Assembly (NCBI RefSeq): GCF_000168975.1
Contig: NZ_AAUW01000012.1
Coordinates: 124,001-188,000, forward strand
Length of the DNA: 64,000 nt
Direction of reading: 5' to 3'
Source: Roseibium aggregatum IAM 12614
GTDB lineage: Bacteria > Pseudomonadota > Alphaproteobacteria > Rhizobiales > Stappiaceae
Under the pieces are notes generated by a model. It was not told the DNA's origin. It did no database searches and was given only the letters and a program-made list of their open reading frames with translations. The position numbers and the translations under genes are program-made. This document shows positions 30,728-39,347 of the stretch, in pieces. Position 1 is the stretch's first letter. Each line of letters begins with the position of its first letter.

Positions 30728-33383
30728 TGAGGCTTTCCTTTGCGATGTCATCCAGGAGCGTCTGGATTTCCGAGCGGCAGGAGCCGCAATTCGTGCCCGC
30801 TTTCAGCGTTTCCCCAATCGCGCTGACACTCGCCGCACCGCAGCGCGCGGCTTCGGCAATCTGGTTGCAGCCAACCTGGAAGCAGGAGCAAACAAGCGCG
30901 CCCGGGTCGGGCCTGTCGGCAGGCACCCGTCCGGCAAGAACACTTGCGCGATCTTGCCGCGCAATGGCATCTCCGCTCAGCAGGCTGCACGCCCATTGGC
31001 GGGAGACCTCCACCGGAGCAGCCGAGAAATAGAAGGCTGTCTGCAGGACGTCCTCTTTCCACTGAGCCTGCCGATGCCAACCACCAGAAACATCGGAAAT
31101 CTCGACGGTTTCGCAATCAACCTCACCGAGCGAGGCTGCAAGTCCGGCAATATCGGCCTTGTCGCGGCCCGCACATTCCAGCCTGAAACCTCCCGGGATG
31201 GGAGCCAAGGCCCAATAGTCCGCCGCAATCTTTTCCGGCCGACGGCGCAAGACGGCAAACCCGAACCAGGCCATCGCGGCCCGTGTCACGGCCACCGGAG
31301 TGAATTTGGAGCCTGGCTGGCCCGAGTGCGGATCGGTTGCCGGGGCAACGACCGTATCGACCCTCGCATTGGACGCGAGTTGATCGGTCCAGTGCATCGG
31401 CACGAACACTTGCCCCTCGCCAACCCTGTCCGTAATCAGTGCCCTCACGAGTACGGATCCGTGAGGGCTTCGTACCTTCACGACATCAGCCGGTGCAATT
31501 TTGAGCCGTTCGGCATCCTGGGGATGAATTTCGGCAAAGGGCTCCGCGAAATGGGCCGTGAGGCGCGGCGTCTTGCCGGTGCGCGTCATCGTGTGCCACT
31601 GGTCGCGGACCCGGCCCGTGTTCAGAACGAAAGGATACCGCCTCTCCGTCTGACGTGGCGCCTTGAAAACCACCGGAACGAAACGTCCCTTGCCGGTCTC
31701 CGTATAGAACCCTCCCTCGGCGAAAAACCTCGTCTCGGCCGATTGTGCAAGAGCGCTCTGCGGCCACTGGAAAGGCGTCATGGCATCGAAACCGGCATCG
31801 GGCACATCCTGATAGGCGCTGATATCGAAATCCCGGTTGCCGTCGTTGCAATATCCGGAGAGCCCCGCGTGTTCGCGAAAAATCGCTGCAGGGCCCGGAA
31901 AGGAAAACGCCTCGGCATAACCCATGCGGGATGCGACTTCACTCAATTGCCACCAGTCGGGGCGGGCTTCTCCGGGAAGCTCCAGAAAGGCGCGCTGTCT
32001 TGAGATCCGGCGCTCGGAGTTGGTAACCGTGCCATCCTTTTCGCCCCAGGCGGCTGCCGGCAGCAAGACGTTCGCATAGGGAACCGTATCGGCTGCCCGA
32101 GTGACCTCCGAAACGACCACGAAAGGACAGGTCTTCAGCGCTTCCGCCACGCCGTCGGCGTCGGGCAGACTGTCCACCGGACTGGTCGCCATGATCCACA
32201 GGGCCTTGATGCGGCCCTCGCGCACGGCCTCGAATAATTCGACCGCCTTCAACCCGGGCCTGTCGGCAATGGCCGGGCTCTTCCAGAAGTCCTGAACGAT
32301 CCGCCGGTGTTCGGCATTTTCCAGCACCATATGGCTTGCCAGCATGTTTGCCAGCCCGCCGACTTCCCGACCGCCCATGGCGTTTGGCTGGCCCGTGACC
32401 GAGAACGGCCCCATGCCGGGTTTGCCGATCCGGCCGGTCGCCAGATGCGTGTTGACGATGGCATTGACCTTGTCCGTGCCGACGACCGACTGATTGACAC
32501 CCTGACTGTAGACAGTGACCGTCTTTTCCGTACGCGCGATCATCTTGTAGAAGAGCGCAATGTCCTGCCGCTTCAGCCCTGTCTTTTCGGCAATCTGGCC
32601 AATTTCACACGGACCTGCAGCCTCTACAGCGGCCTCAAGCCCTTCCGTGAACCGTTTGACATAACTATCATTTACGACGAGTGCTTCTGCCAGAAAGGAC
32701 AGCAGCCCATTGAACAGGGCAACGTCCGTATCAGGCTTCAACTGCAGATGAAGATCCGCGATGGCGCAGGTCGCCGTCTTGCGGGGATCGATAACGACGA
32801 TACGCATGCCTGGGTTGGCCGCTTTCGCCGCTTCAAGCCGCTGAAACAGCACCGGGTGGCACCACGCCAGATTGGAACCGACCAGAACGACAAGATCCGC
32901 CAGTTCAAGGTCTTCATAGGTGCCCGGCACCGTGTCCGAGCCAAACGCCCTGCGGTGACCGGCAACGGAAGACGCCATGCAAAGGCGAGAGTTCGTGTCG
33001 ATATTCGCTGACCCGATGAAGCCTTTCATCAGCTTGTTGGCGACGTAATAGTCCTCGGTCAGGATCTGCCCGGAGACATAAAACGCAACGCTGTCTGGCC
33101 CGTGATCGCGAACGGCCTCCTGAAAGTTGCGCGCGACAAGATCGAGCGCGTCATTCCAGGAAGCGCGTTCGCCGGCAATTTCCGGATAGGGCAGCCTGTC
33201 GTCGAGCGACAGTGTTTCGCCGAGCGCGGAGCCCTTGGAACACAGCCGTCCAAAGTTCGATGGGTGGTCGGGGTCGCCTGCAACGCTCACGGTCCCGTCC
33301 GGGTGCCGGGTGGCGAGAACGCCGCAGCCGACACCGCAATAGGGACAGGTGGTCCGGATGGTTTTGTTGTTGTTGTCGGTCAT
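30699..33383 (-). CDS. nasA: Assimilatory nitrate reductase catalytic subunit
   Basis: The product is 894 residues from MTDNNNKTIR. The [4Fe-4S] ligands are Cys13, Cys16, Cys20 and Cys48 (CPYCGVGC...GRLCSKG). The molybdopterin domains follow, with SRLCMASSVAGHRRAFGSDTVPGTYED and a C-terminal MopB domain (NTGRVRDQWHTMTRTGKT). The tail is a BFD-type [2Fe-2S] domain (CSCFQVGCNQI, then GTNCGSCRSEI), the form found in NasA/NarB enzymes that take electrons without a separate NasB. It reduces nitrate to nitrite in the cytoplasm. It lies 22 bases after cynS. Confidence 0.95.
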   Translation of the reverse strand: MTDNNNKTIRTTCPYCGVGCGVLATRHPDGTVSVAGDPDHPSNFGRLCSKGSALGETLSLDDRLPYPEIAGERASWNDALDLVARNFQEAVRDHGPDSVAFYVSGQILTEDYYVANKLMKGFIGSANIDTNSRLCMASSVAGHRRAFGSDTVPGTYEDLELADLVVLVGSNLAWCHPVLFQRLEAAKAANPGMRIVVIDPRKTATCAIADLHLQLKPDTDVALFNGLLSFLAEALVVNDSYVKRFTEGLEAAVEAAGPCEIGQIAEKTGLKRQDIALFYKMIARTEKTVTVYSQGVNQSVVGTDKVNAIVNTHLATGRIGKPGMGPFSVTGQPNAMGGREVGGLANMLASHMVLENAEHRRIVQDFWKSPAIADRPGLKAVELFEAVREGRIKALWIMATSPVDSLPDADGVAEALKTCPFVVVSEVTRAADTVPYANVLLPAAAWGEKDGTVTNSERRISRQRAFLELPGEARPDWWQLSEVASRMGYAEAFSFPGPAAIFREHAGLSGYCNDGNRDFDISAYQDVPDAGFDAMTPFQWPQSALAQSAETRFFAEGGFYTETGKGRFVPVVFKAPRQTERRYPFVLNTGRVRDQWHTMTRTGKTPRLTAHFAEPFAEIHPQDAERLKIAPADVVKVRSPHGSVLVRALITDRVGEGQVFVPMHWTDQLASNARVDTVVAPATDPHSGQPGSKFTPVAVTRAAMAWFGFAVLRRRPEKIAADYWALAPIPGGFRLECAGRDKADIAGLAASLGEVDCETVEISDVSGGWHRQAQWKEDVLQTAFYFSAAPVEVSRQWACSLLSGDAIARQDRASVLAGRVPADRPDPGALVCSCFQVGCNQIAEAARCGAASVSAIGETLKAGTNCGSCRSEIQTLLDDIAKESLNDADIAQAS

Positions 33384-33405
33384 TCCATCTTTCCCGGTTC
33401 CTGGC

Positions 33406-33855
33406 TTACCAGGCGTTGTAACCAAGGTATTTGCCGGACATCTCGATCTTCACCCGGTCACCCTTGGGGTTTTCGACGCGAGTGACCGACATGTCGAAAT
33501 CAATGGCAGACATGATGCCGTCGCCGAACTTCTCGTGGATCAGGGCCTTGATGGTCGGCCCGTAAACGCCGACGATTTCATAAAGACGGTAGATGCAGGG
33601 GTCCGTCGGCACGGTCTGCGACCAGATCTTAGTCGGGCTTTCCTGCAGCACAAGAGCGGCTTCCTGCGGCAGGCCCAGCGTTGTGGTGATCGCCTGCGCC
33701 TTGTCTTCCGGCATGGCGTTCATGCCCATGGCCGCCGAATGGGTCCAGACCGGCGACATGCCGATGGCCTCGGCAATGCCTTCCCAGGTAAGCCCGGCCT
33801 GCCGCTTGGCCGACAGGATCATGCTGGTAACGTCTTCACGGGTGAGAGCGGACAT
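33406..33855 (-). CDS. cynS: Cyanate hydratase (cyanase)
   Basis: The product is 149 residues, close to the 156 of E. coli CynS. The C-terminal catalytic region is conserved: YRLYEIVGVYGPTIKALIHEKFGDGIMSAIDF contains the Arg, Glu and Ser that line the decameric active site. The end GKYLGYNAW matches the GKYLP family ending. The enzyme converts cyanate and bicarbonate to carbamate, which decays to ammonia and CO2. It sits inside the nitrate operon between the kinase-phosphatase and nasA genes, so cyanate may be a co-assimilated nitrogen source. Confidence 0.95.
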   Translation of the reverse strand: MSALTREDVTSMILSAKRQAGLTWEGIAEAIGMSPVWTHSAAMGMNAMPEDKAQAITTTLGLPQEAALVLQESPTKIWSQTVPTDPCIYRLYEIVGVYGPTIKALIHEKFGDGIMSAIDFDMSVTRVENPKGDRVKIEMSGKYLGYNAW

Positions 33856-33864
33856 GAAAATCTC

Positions 33865-35604
33865 CTATGGATTGCCGAAGAGTTGAAAGAAAAGGATGGC
33901 GCAAAGCACCGCGAGAGCAGCAGACACGATCTGCCAGAAGCGGACAGGATCGCGTTCCGCCAGAGGGACAAAACGATCTGGACTGAAGGAAGGGTTCGGG
34001 CGGCGCAGATCTTCAAGAAAGGCACTCAGGGCCTCGTAGCGTTTCCCCGGCACCGGATGAACCGCACGGCAAAGGGCGCCGTCGACCCAGTCCGGCACAC
34101 GCTCCGTGACAGACGTGGCACTGCGATAACGCAGGGCAGCCTGAGCCCGCTCGCTAGTCGCCCTGGCAACGGCAGCGCCATAAGGCAAGCGGCCGGTCAG
34201 CATTTCGTAGGCGATGACGCCAAGCGAGAACTGGTCGCTGTATTCCGTGCCGAGATACCCCAGGAACACTTCCGGGGCAGTGTATTGGTGGGTGCCCAGG
34301 ATCTCGCCCTTGTCGAGAGACGGCACCGCCTCCATGACACCGGCAATTCGCACGGAACCGAAATCGATGATCTTCACCGTGCCGGACGCATCGATCATGA
34401 TGTTTTCCGGCCGCAGATCCTGATGAACCATCTCCTTGCGGTGAAATGCCATCAGACCCCTCGCAACCTGCTCCAGGATGCCGCGCACCATTTCAAGGCT
34501 CGGATGCGGATTGTCTGTCATCCACTGGCGAAGCGTCTGTCCGTCGACGAATTCGCTCGCCAGAAACAGCGTCTTCCGGCCCTCGGGATAGGAGGCCGCC
34601 TTTAGGACATGCGGAGAGGTAATCCGTCGGGCGACCCATTCCTCCAGCGCGAACCGGCGCAGATAGTCTTCCTCGCCGCGCAAATCGAGCGACGGAAACT
34701 TGAGGACGACAGGTTCGCCCGTCTTCTCGTTTTCTGCCAGGTAGATGTGGCTGCGGCTGGTGGCATGCAGGCCGCGCAACAGCCGGAAGCCTTCATATCT
34801 GCCCGGCACCTTCGGCAGCGGTGCCGGTGGCAAAGTGCCCTCTCCGCTCAGGAGGTCTTCAGCGCCCGGTTCCGAGATGCCCGTCACCCGGACGATCTGG
34901 ACGGTCAGATTGTCATCGCTGCCCGCAGCCAGCGCCTGATCGACAAGCGCCGCGGCTGCCACGTCGAGATCCTGACCGGCCAGCACGACATCGGCCATAT
35001 CCTTTGGCCGCAAGAAGCCGTGAACACCATCCGTGGTCAGAATAAATACATCGCCCGGACGAAGGTCGAACACGGCATAATCGATATCGACAGAGTGCCC
35101 GACGCCGAGTGCCCGGCCGAGATAGCTTTCCGTTTCCGAGATCCGGACAGTGTGATCTTCCGTCAGTTGTTCCAGGCTTTGTCCGGAGAGACGCCAGATA
35201 CGGCTGTCACCGACATGAAAGAGATGCGCCTTGCGTCCTTTCAGAACCAGGGCGGAAAAGGTGCAGACATGGCCTCTGTCCAGTTCGGCGGCCTGTTTTG
35301 TCTGGCTGAAAAGCCACGAATTGGCGGCCAGGATTACCCGGCTCGCCGAAGTCTTCACCGACCAGGCTTCCGAGGTGCAAAAGTAGTCGGAGAGGAAGGA
35401 TTTGACGGCTGTCTCGGCAGCGACATGTGCAACCGGACTGGAGGAAATGCCGTCCGCGATGGCAAGCGCAACGCCCTTGTGCACCAGTGCCGAACCGTCC
35501 GACACCATGGCGCCGTGGAAGTCCTGGTTCAGGGCTTTCCGTCCGGCAGAAGAAGACTGGCCGGTCTCGACGCTCAAAGTGGTATGGCGGACTTGCATCA
35601 GCAC
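33865..35604 (-). CDS. Fused PP2C protein phosphatase and Ser/Thr protein kinase with a C-terminal membrane anchor
   Basis: The product is 579 residues. A PP2C domain (about 1-240) has metal-site motifs NQD at 26-28, ADG at 50-52, GDSRIW at 132-137, TTDG at 190-193 and SDDN at 229-232. A kinase domain (about 265-535) has Lys302 (VVLKF), HQDLRPEN at 394-401 and DFG at 414-416, then TAPE. A single membrane helix lies at 557-575. The GTG at 35604 with a GGAGG site 11 bases ahead is the likely start; an ATG two codons later is possible. Similar fusions adjoin nitrate-assimilation genes in Pseudomonas (for example PA1782). The phosphorylated partner is unknown. Confidence 0.92.
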   Translation of the reverse strand: MLMQVRHTTLSVETGQSSSAGRKALNQDFHGAMVSDGSALVHKGVALAIADGISSSPVAHVAAETAVKSFLSDYFCTSEAWSVKTSASRVILAANSWLFSQTKQAAELDRGHVCTFSALVLKGRKAHLFHVGDSRIWRLSGQSLEQLTEDHTVRISETESYLGRALGVGHSVDIDYAVFDLRPGDVFILTTDGVHGFLRPKDMADVVLAGQDLDVAAAALVDQALAAGSDDNLTVQIVRVTGISEPGAEDLLSGEGTLPPAPLPKVPGRYEGFRLLRGLHATSRSHIYLAENEKTGEPVVLKFPSLDLRGEEDYLRRFALEEWVARRITSPHVLKAASYPEGRKTLFLASEFVDGQTLRQWMTDNPHPSLEMVRGILEQVARGLMAFHRKEMVHQDLRPENIMIDASGTVKIIDFGSVRIAGVMEAVPSLDKGEILGTHQYTAPEVFLGYLGTEYSDQFSLGVIAYEMLTGRLPYGAAVARATSERAQAALRYRSATSVTERVPDWVDGALCRAVHPVPGKRYEALSAFLEDLRRPNPSFSPDRFVPLAERDPVRFWQIVSAALAVLCAILFFQLFGNP

Positions 35605-35628
35605 GGGAAAAGGATCCTCCGGAAGAAG

Positions 35629-35655
35629 CGCTCCGCCGCCCGTGGCGGCGGAGCG
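35629..35655 (-). other. Perfect 12-bp hairpin between the FNT and kinase genes
   Basis: CGCTCCGCCGCC pairs with GGCGGCGGAGCG around a three-base loop, starting seven bases after the FNT stop. A weak pyrimidine stretch follows. It may act as a partial terminator or 3'-end stabiliser that reduces expression of the regulatory kinase and downstream genes relative to the transporter. Confidence 0.55.
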
Positions 35656-35661
35656 TCACAC

Positions 35662-36507
35662 TTATTCGGCAGGCGCTGCGACCGGCGCTTTTTCGTAGCC
35701 GGCGTTGCGCGAAGGCGAGGTCTTGTAGTGGGTGGCATAGATCATGCCGCCGACGAAGGTCAGCCCGCCGACAAGGTTGCCGACCACGACCGGAATTTCG
35801 TTGTAGGCAAAGTAGTCGAACCAGGTGAAGTTGCCGCCGAGCATGATGCCGGACGGGAACAGGAACATGTTCACGATGGAGTGCTCGAAGCCGAGATAGA
35901 AGAACACCAGGATCGGCATCCACATGGCCATGATCTTGCCGGAGACCGAGTTGGACATCATCGCGGCGACGACACCGGTCGACACCATCCAGTTGCACAT
36001 CACGGCGCGGATGAAGACTGTCAGCAGACCCGCCCAGCCGGCGGCGGCATAGCCGAGGGTTCGTGCTTCGCCGATCTTGCCAATTTTCTGACCGACATCG
36101 TTCGGCTCCTGACTGAAGCCCATGGTGAAGATGATCGCCATGAAAACGGCGGTCGTCAGGGCACCGGCGAAGTTGCCGGTAAAGACCAGGCCCCAGTTGC
36201 GGAAAACACCGCCCCAGGTACAGCCCGGACGTTTTGCGATCACAGCCAGCGGCGCCAGCGTAAACACGCCGGTCAGAAGGTCGAAGCCCAGCAGATAGAG
36301 CATGCAGAAGCCGACAGGAAACAGGATCGAGGCAACCAGGAAGTTGCCGGTGTTGACGGCGATTGTCACCGCGAAGGCGGCGGCAAGGGCAAGGATGGCA
36401 CCAGCCATATAGGCGCGGATAAGCGTGTCCTTGGTGGACATGAAAATTTTCGCTTCGCCCGCGTCGATCATTTTCGAGGCAAATTCCTGTGGCGTTACGT
36501 ATGACAT
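35662..36507 (-). CDS. Formate/nitrite transporter family protein, probably a nitrite channel
   Basis: The product is 281 residues from MSYVTPQEFASK, where GAAAGGAAT precedes the ATG at 36505-36507. It has six membrane helices with the FNT signatures GFDLLTGVFTLAPLA and RAVMCNWMVSTGVV. An aquaporin-like pentamer that passes small anions or acids is expected. The position directly after nirBD argues for nitrite uptake or export (NirC role) rather than formate. A longer frame upstream overlaps nirD and is not supported. Confidence 0.9.
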   Translation of the reverse strand: MSYVTPQEFASKMIDAGEAKIFMSTKDTLIRAYMAGAILALAAAFAVTIAVNTGNFLVASILFPVGFCMLYLLGFDLLTGVFTLAPLAVIAKRPGCTWGGVFRNWGLVFTGNFAGALTTAVFMAIIFTMGFSQEPNDVGQKIGKIGEARTLGYAAAGWAGLLTVFIRAVMCNWMVSTGVVAAMMSNSVSGKIMAMWMPILVFFYLGFEHSIVNMFLFPSGIMLGGNFTWFDYFAYNEIPVVVGNLVGGLTFVGGMIYATHYKTSPSRNAGYEKAPVAAPAE

Positions 36508-36538
36508 CTGAATTCCTTTCGCGAGAGTGCTCGGCCGG

Positions 36539-36880
36539 TCAGACGGCTTCGTGTGAATAGGAAAGGTCAATGAGTATCCGGCCGTCTTCCAGACGGACGG
36601 GAAAAGCCGCCGTGCGGCCTTCATCAGCCCCTTGCGCAGCTCCGGTCTCCAGGGAAATCACCCAGTTGTGCAACGGACAGGTCACACAGCCGTCATGCAC
36701 GATCCCCTGACTGAGAGGCCCGTTCTTGTGCGGGCACTTGTCTTCCAAGGCGAAGACGTCGTCCTTGGCGGTGCGGAAGACGGCGATGGTCATCTCGCCG
36801 TTCTTCACGCACCGGGCTCCCTCCCTAGGAATGTCTTCAAGGGTGCCGATATGGACCCAATTGCGGATGTCGGCGGTCAT
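36539..36880 (-). CDS. nirD: Nitrite reductase (NADH) small subunit
   Basis: The product is 113 residues, a Rieske-like domain with both cluster-binding pairs: CPHKNGPL and CPLHNW. In enterobacterial NirD the ligands are lost; here both Cys-x-His and Cys-x2-His pairs are present, so a [2Fe-2S] cluster is likely. Its start overlaps the nirB stop by four bases (ATGA), as usual for tightly coupled subunits. It works with NirB in cytoplasmic nitrite reduction to ammonium. Confidence 0.93.
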   Translation of the reverse strand: MTADIRNWVHIGTLEDIPREGARCVKNGEMTIAVFRTAKDDVFALEDKCPHKNGPLSQGIVHDGCVTCPLHNWVISLETGAAQGADEGRTAAFPVRLEDGRILIDLSYSHEAV

Positions 36881-39330
36881 TCGGCAGCCTCCTTTGTCAG
36901 AACAGCCATCGGCTTGAACTCATGCTTGTCCCTGCCGGAGACACGCTCCGACCACGGATCGACCTGGGCGTATTTCTGGGAGAAGACGAAACGGTCGAAA
37001 TACGCCTTGCGCATCGCCTCATCGTCCATGATCTGGCGCCGGATCTCGTCCAGCCCGATACGCTTCGCCCACTTGTAGATGCGTTCCAGGTAATGGCCCT
37101 GTTCGCGGTACATCTGGGCAAGCGCGGCAACATGCTCGATTGCCTCATCCTCGGTCTTCACCAGGCCGAGCACTTCCGTGCCCTTGATGTCGAGGCCGGC
37201 AGCCCCTGCGAAATGGATCTCGTAACCGCTGTCGACGCAGATGATGCCGATGTCCTTGCAGGTCGCTTCCGCGCAATTTCGCGGACATCCGGAGACCGCC
37301 ATCTTCAGCTTCGCCGGGGTCCAGGAGCCCCACATGAACTTTTCCAGCTTGATGCCGAGACCGGTGGAATCCTGCGTACCGAACCGGCACCAGTCCGTGC
37401 CGACACACGTCTTCACAGTCCTGAGGCCCTTGGCATAGGCCTGCCCGGAAACGAAACCGGCCTTGCCAAGGTCTGCCCAGACCGCGGGAAGGTCTTCCTT
37501 CTTGACGCCCAGCATGTCGATGCGCTGGCCGCCGGTACATTTCACTGCCGGGATGTTGAACTTGTCGACGACATCGGCAATCGCCCTCAGTTCCTTGGAC
37601 GACGTCATGCCGCCCCACATGCGCGGGACGACCGAATAGGTACCGTCCTTCTGGATGTTGGCGTGAACACGTTCATTGATGAAGCGGGACTGGTAGTCGT
37701 CCGCATATTCATCCGGCCAGTCGGAAACGAGATAGTAGTTGAGCGCCGGCCGGCACTTGGCGCAGCCGCCCGACGTGGTCCATTCCAGCTCCTGCATCAC
37801 GGCCGGGATGGATTTCAGCTCCTTGGACTTGATCAGACGGCGGACGTCGTCATGGCCAAGATGCGTGCAGCCGCACATCGGCGTGACGGCCGCCGGATTA
37901 TAGGCATCGCCCAGGGTCACCTGCATCAGCTGCTCAACCAGCCCCGTGCAGGTGCCGCAGGAGTTTGACGCCTTGGTGTGCGCCCGGACGCCGTCCAGGG
38001 ACGTCAGGCCCTTCTCCTTGATCGTCGTAACGATCTTGCCCTTGCATACGCCGTTGCAGCCGCAGATTTCCGCATCATCCGGCAAGGCTGCAACGGCCGC
38101 CGTAGGGTCCAGCGGGGCCCCTCCCTGATAGGCCTGGCCAAAGATCAGCGTCTCGCGCATGTCCGAGACGTCGGTGCCTTTTTTCAAAAGGTCGAAGAAC
38201 CACGGGCCGTCGGAAGTTTCGCCGTAAAGCACAGCACCGACGATCTTGTTGTCTTTCAGGACGATGCGCTTGTAGACACCGGCCGACGCATCGCGCAGCA
38301 CGATCTCTTCCCGATCGTCTCCTTCGGAAAAATCGCCCGCCGAATAAAGATCGACACCGGTCACCTTCAGCTTTGTCGCGGTAACGGAACCCGTATATTC
38401 GGATGACCCGCCGAGCAGATTGTCGGCAATCACCCCCGCCATTTCATAGAGCGGCGCAACGAGGCCGTAACACATGCCCCGGTGTTCAACGCATTCGCCG
38501 AGCGAGAAGATGTCCGGATCGCTTGTGCGCATGTCGTCGCCGACCAGAACACCGCGATTGACGTCCAGGCCAACCGCCCTGGCAAGGTCCGCCGACGGGC
38601 GGATGCCGACGGCCATGACAATGATCGAGGCTTCGATCTCGGTTCCGTCGTCAAGGCGAATACCCCGCACCCGGCCCGCGTCATCCCCCAGGATTTCATG
38701 GCTGTTTGCCTTGGTGCGCACGTCGATGCCGCGGCGTTTGAATTCCGCTTCGAGCAGAAACCCGGCGGCCGGGTCGAGCTGGCGCTCCATCAGGGTCGGC
38801 ATCAGGTGCAGAACGGTAACGTCCATGCCCTGCATCTTGAGGCCGGCCGCCGCTTCAAGGCCCAGCAGACCGCCTCCAATAACGACAGCACGTCCGCCGC
38901 GTTTGGCGGCGTCCAGCATCTTTTCCACGTCGTCCAGATCGCGATAGGTCAGAACGCCGTCGAGATCCTTGCCCGGTAGCGGAATGATGAAGGGAGACGA
39001 TCCTGTGGCGATCACCAGCTTGTCGTAAGTGGCGGTGATGCCGGTTTCCGAGGTGACGGTCTTGGCTTGCCGGTCGATCCCGGAAATACGCGCGCCCTTG
39101 TGCAGGGTCACGCCATGTTCGGCATACCAGTCGTCGCCGTGGGTGATGATGTCTTCATAGGTCTTTTCACCCGACAGAACCGGCGACAGCATCAACCGGT
39201 TGTAGTTCACCCGAGGCTCTGCATTGAAAATGGTGACCTCACAAGCGTCCCGGTCTTTTTCGAACAGGTTTTCGAGCATCCGCCCGGGCGCCATGCCGTT
39301 GCCGACGATGACAAGCTTCTGTTTTGTCAT
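36877..39330 (-). CDS. nirB: Nitrite reductase (NADH) large subunit
   Basis: The product is 817 residues from MTKQKLVIVG (ATG 39328-39330, GGAG site ahead). The N-terminal FAD/NAD module contains VVIGGGLLGLEAAAGL. Central BFD-type [2Fe-2S] motifs follow (ICGCNGVCKG; SCGTC). The C-terminal sirohaem/[4Fe-4S] half has TCVGTDWCRFGTQDS and SGCPRNCAEATC, supplying the four cluster cysteines. It reduces nitrite to ammonium with NADH. It is 17 bases after the transporter ATPase and feeds on siroheme made by CysG at the end of the operon. Confidence 0.96.
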   Translation of the reverse strand: MTKQKLVIVGNGMAPGRMLENLFEKDRDACEVTIFNAEPRVNYNRLMLSPVLSGEKTYEDIITHGDDWYAEHGVTLHKGARISGIDRQAKTVTSETGITATYDKLVIATGSSPFIIPLPGKDLDGVLTYRDLDDVEKMLDAAKRGGRAVVIGGGLLGLEAAAGLKMQGMDVTVLHLMPTLMERQLDPAAGFLLEAEFKRRGIDVRTKANSHEILGDDAGRVRGIRLDDGTEIEASIIVMAVGIRPSADLARAVGLDVNRGVLVGDDMRTSDPDIFSLGECVEHRGMCYGLVAPLYEMAGVIADNLLGGSSEYTGSVTATKLKVTGVDLYSAGDFSEGDDREEIVLRDASAGVYKRIVLKDNKIVGAVLYGETSDGPWFFDLLKKGTDVSDMRETLIFGQAYQGGAPLDPTAAVAALPDDAEICGCNGVCKGKIVTTIKEKGLTSLDGVRAHTKASNSCGTCTGLVEQLMQVTLGDAYNPAAVTPMCGCTHLGHDDVRRLIKSKELKSIPAVMQELEWTTSGGCAKCRPALNYYLVSDWPDEYADDYQSRFINERVHANIQKDGTYSVVPRMWGGMTSSKELRAIADVVDKFNIPAVKCTGGQRIDMLGVKKEDLPAVWADLGKAGFVSGQAYAKGLRTVKTCVGTDWCRFGTQDSTGLGIKLEKFMWGSWTPAKLKMAVSGCPRNCAEATCKDIGIICVDSGYEIHFAGAAGLDIKGTEVLGLVKTEDEAIEHVAALAQMYREQGHYLERIYKWAKRIGLDEIRRQIMDDEAMRKAYFDRFVFSQKYAQVDPWSERVSGRDKHEFKPMAVLTKEAAE

Positions 39331-39347
39331 GGCTTTTCTCCAGACTT

